Below, piece by piece: positions 63,109-64,000 of a DNA stretch of 64,000 nucleotides; within the stretch, counting starts at the first letter, position 1; each line of letters begins with the position of its first letter. Below the pieces are notes generated by a model that was given only the letters and a program-made list of their open reading frames with translations, did no database searches and had not been told where the DNA came from. Both the position numbers and the translations under genes were made by a program. The DNA is from Archangium gephyra (lineage in GTDB: Bacteria; Myxococcota; Myxococcia; Myxococcales; Myxococcaceae), in NCBI RefSeq assembly GCF_001027285.1, contig NZ_CP011509.1, forward strand, positions 1,124,501 through 1,188,500, given 5' to 3'.

Positions 63109-63909
63109 TCACGGCAGGAGGGACTGGGCCTTCCGGGTCGCGGCGGAGACCGGCAGGTAGCACTTGCCCTGGTACTCGGCCTGGGTCTCGAAGCAGGGGG
63201 GGCGCTTCTCCAGCGCCACCCAGCACCCGCCGTTGATCTCCACCTCGCCCTCCTTGGGTCGGCAGGGCGCCTTGGCCTGATTGCGGAAGGGACCCCCGGG
63301 CATCGGATAGGCGATGGCCGCCAGACTCGGGTCCTGCTTGTCGGTAACGGAGGGCGCATCGAGCCGGGCCGCGGCCTCCGCGGCCACGCCATGGGCCGTG
63401 CGGGCTCCTGGCCCCGGGCCGTTGTCGAGGCCGGTGAGGCCCAGCCAGAGGCCCACGCCGAGGGCCACCGTGGCGAGGCCCGCGAGGGTGCGCCCCCGCC
63501 ACGAGCGCAGCCACCGGCGCGAGCGCCCGAGCCACCTGCGCAGCCGTCCGATGGGCTCGCGGGTCAGGTGGGCGCGGGCCTCGGCGTTCTGCTCCACCCG
63601 CTCGACGGCGGAGGCCAGCAGGTCGAGCAGCTCCGACAAGGCCGGCAGCCGGCCCGAGGCCGGGGCATGCCCCACCTCCAGCGCGACGTAGGGCGGCGAC
63701 ACCTGCGAGGAGGCGGAGATGCGCCAGTCCTCCGTGGGCTCCCAGTCCGCGTGCCGGTCGGGCATGAGCACCAGGGCCGAGGCCCCGGTGTGGACGTTGT
63801 GCGCCTCGTAGAGCCGGCCCAGGCCCGCTCCGAGCTCCTTGTGCTTGTAGCGCCTGCCGAGGTGGAACGGCCCCAGTCTTCCGCCCTTGAAGAGTGATTC
63901 GTCGGCCAT
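63109..63909 (-). CDS. Membrane protein with degenerate kinase-like N-terminus
   Basis: 266 aa from ATG 63909. The N-terminus (GRLGPFHLGRRYKHKELGAGLGRLYEAHNVHTGASALVLMP) matches the opening of myxobacterial Ser/Thr kinases, including the glycine-loop region. It then lacks the catalytic loop and DFG entirely, so it is a shortened pseudokinase or remnant. One membrane segment near 150-170 (LAGLATVALGVGLWLGLTGL) leads to a periplasmic tail with Cys pairs (PCRPKEGE, GGCWVALEKRPPC, GKCYLPV). Function unknown; perhaps a scaffold. Confidence 0.75.
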   Translation of the reverse strand: MADESLFKGGRLGPFHLGRRYKHKELGAGLGRLYEAHNVHTGASALVLMPDRHADWEPTEDWRISASSQVSPPYVALEVGHAPASGRLPALSELLDLLASAVERVEQNAEARAHLTREPIGRLRRWLGRSRRWLRSWRGRTLAGLATVALGVGLWLGLTGLDNGPGPGARTAHGVAAEAAARLDAPSVTDKQDPSLAAIAYPMPGGPFRNQAKAPCRPKEGEVEINGGCWVALEKRPPCFETQAEYQGKCYLPVSAATRKAQSLLP

Positions 63910-64000
63910 GTGCGGCCTCCTTCCGAGTGCTCTTCTATCACCTCTCGAAACGGGAGGCCGCACCTCATCTGGGAGGTCACCTCATGGCCCACGCTGTCGC

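Overview
The window is chromosomal DNA of a high-GC delta-proteobacterium-type myxobacterium, most likely from the Cystobacter/Archangium/Myxococcus group. The evidence is a GC-rich third codon position, several Ser/Thr protein kinases and multi-domain sensor histidine kinases, a MYXO-CTERM-like C-terminus, and two loci of lipoprotein toxins with immunity genes. One of these loci matches the SitA6/SitI6 family, known only from myxobacterial outer-membrane exchange. No phage, transposase, CRISPR array or rRNA is visible.

Layout. 1-3.2 kb: a partial M1 aminopeptidase lipoprotein, two tandem RNA modules that look like circularly permuted tRNA genes, and a ChaN-type lipoprotein. 3.3-9 kb: a class V aminotransferase followed by sitA6-sitI6-sitA6-sitI6-sitI6-sitI6, two lipoprotein toxins with four double-CXXC immunity paralogues. 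9-16 kb: a membrane Ser/Thr kinase with a C-terminal extension plus a small unknown protein, divergent from a four-gene histidine kinase/response regulator operon joined by ATGA overlaps. 16-23 kb: a GNAT enzyme, a frameshifted membrane protein, gyrB and a PEGA-type Ser/Thr kinase. 23-30.7 kb: an outer-membrane barrel plus calcineurin-like phosphoesterase pair, small unknowns, a GST and a PAS-GAF histidine kinase.

30.8-37.6 kb is a complete TonB uptake operon on the minus strand: tonB, exbB, exbD, exbD, a TonB-dependent receptor and a beta-helix lipoprotein. Upstream of tonB lies a cluster of GTCAC half-sites, divergent from a large kinase-ATPase-TPR protein whose start is frameshifted. 41.8-49.1 kb holds truB, a MASE1-like histidine kinase, tRNA-Gln, an archaemetzincin with a degraded active site, a beta-propeller lipoprotein and a membrane-bound FeS (EtfAB:quinone-type) oxidoreductase. 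49.4-53.7 kb is one very long repeat-built surface protein. 54-57.2 kb has a 53-aa acidic protein, an ATPase and a VWA protein. 57.2-59.4 kb carries a second toxin-lipoprotein/immunity-like pair and a small ORF. The right end carries DsbD-like and thioredoxin-like redox proteins, an XRE regulator and a degenerate kinase-like membrane protein.

The strongest novelty candidates are three. The first is the two inside-out tRNA modules (1800-2105), each 145 nt long, with the 3' half before the 5' half and a covarying terminal helix. The second is the sitA6/sitI6 expansion, whose toxin genes share an identical 409-bp 5' segment. The third is a dispersed ~35-bp palindromic repeat that in two places contributes codons to proteins. 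Two genes carry one-base deletions in G-runs; these may be sequencing errors or real slippage sites. Start codons, families and folds were judged by eye; no searches were run.
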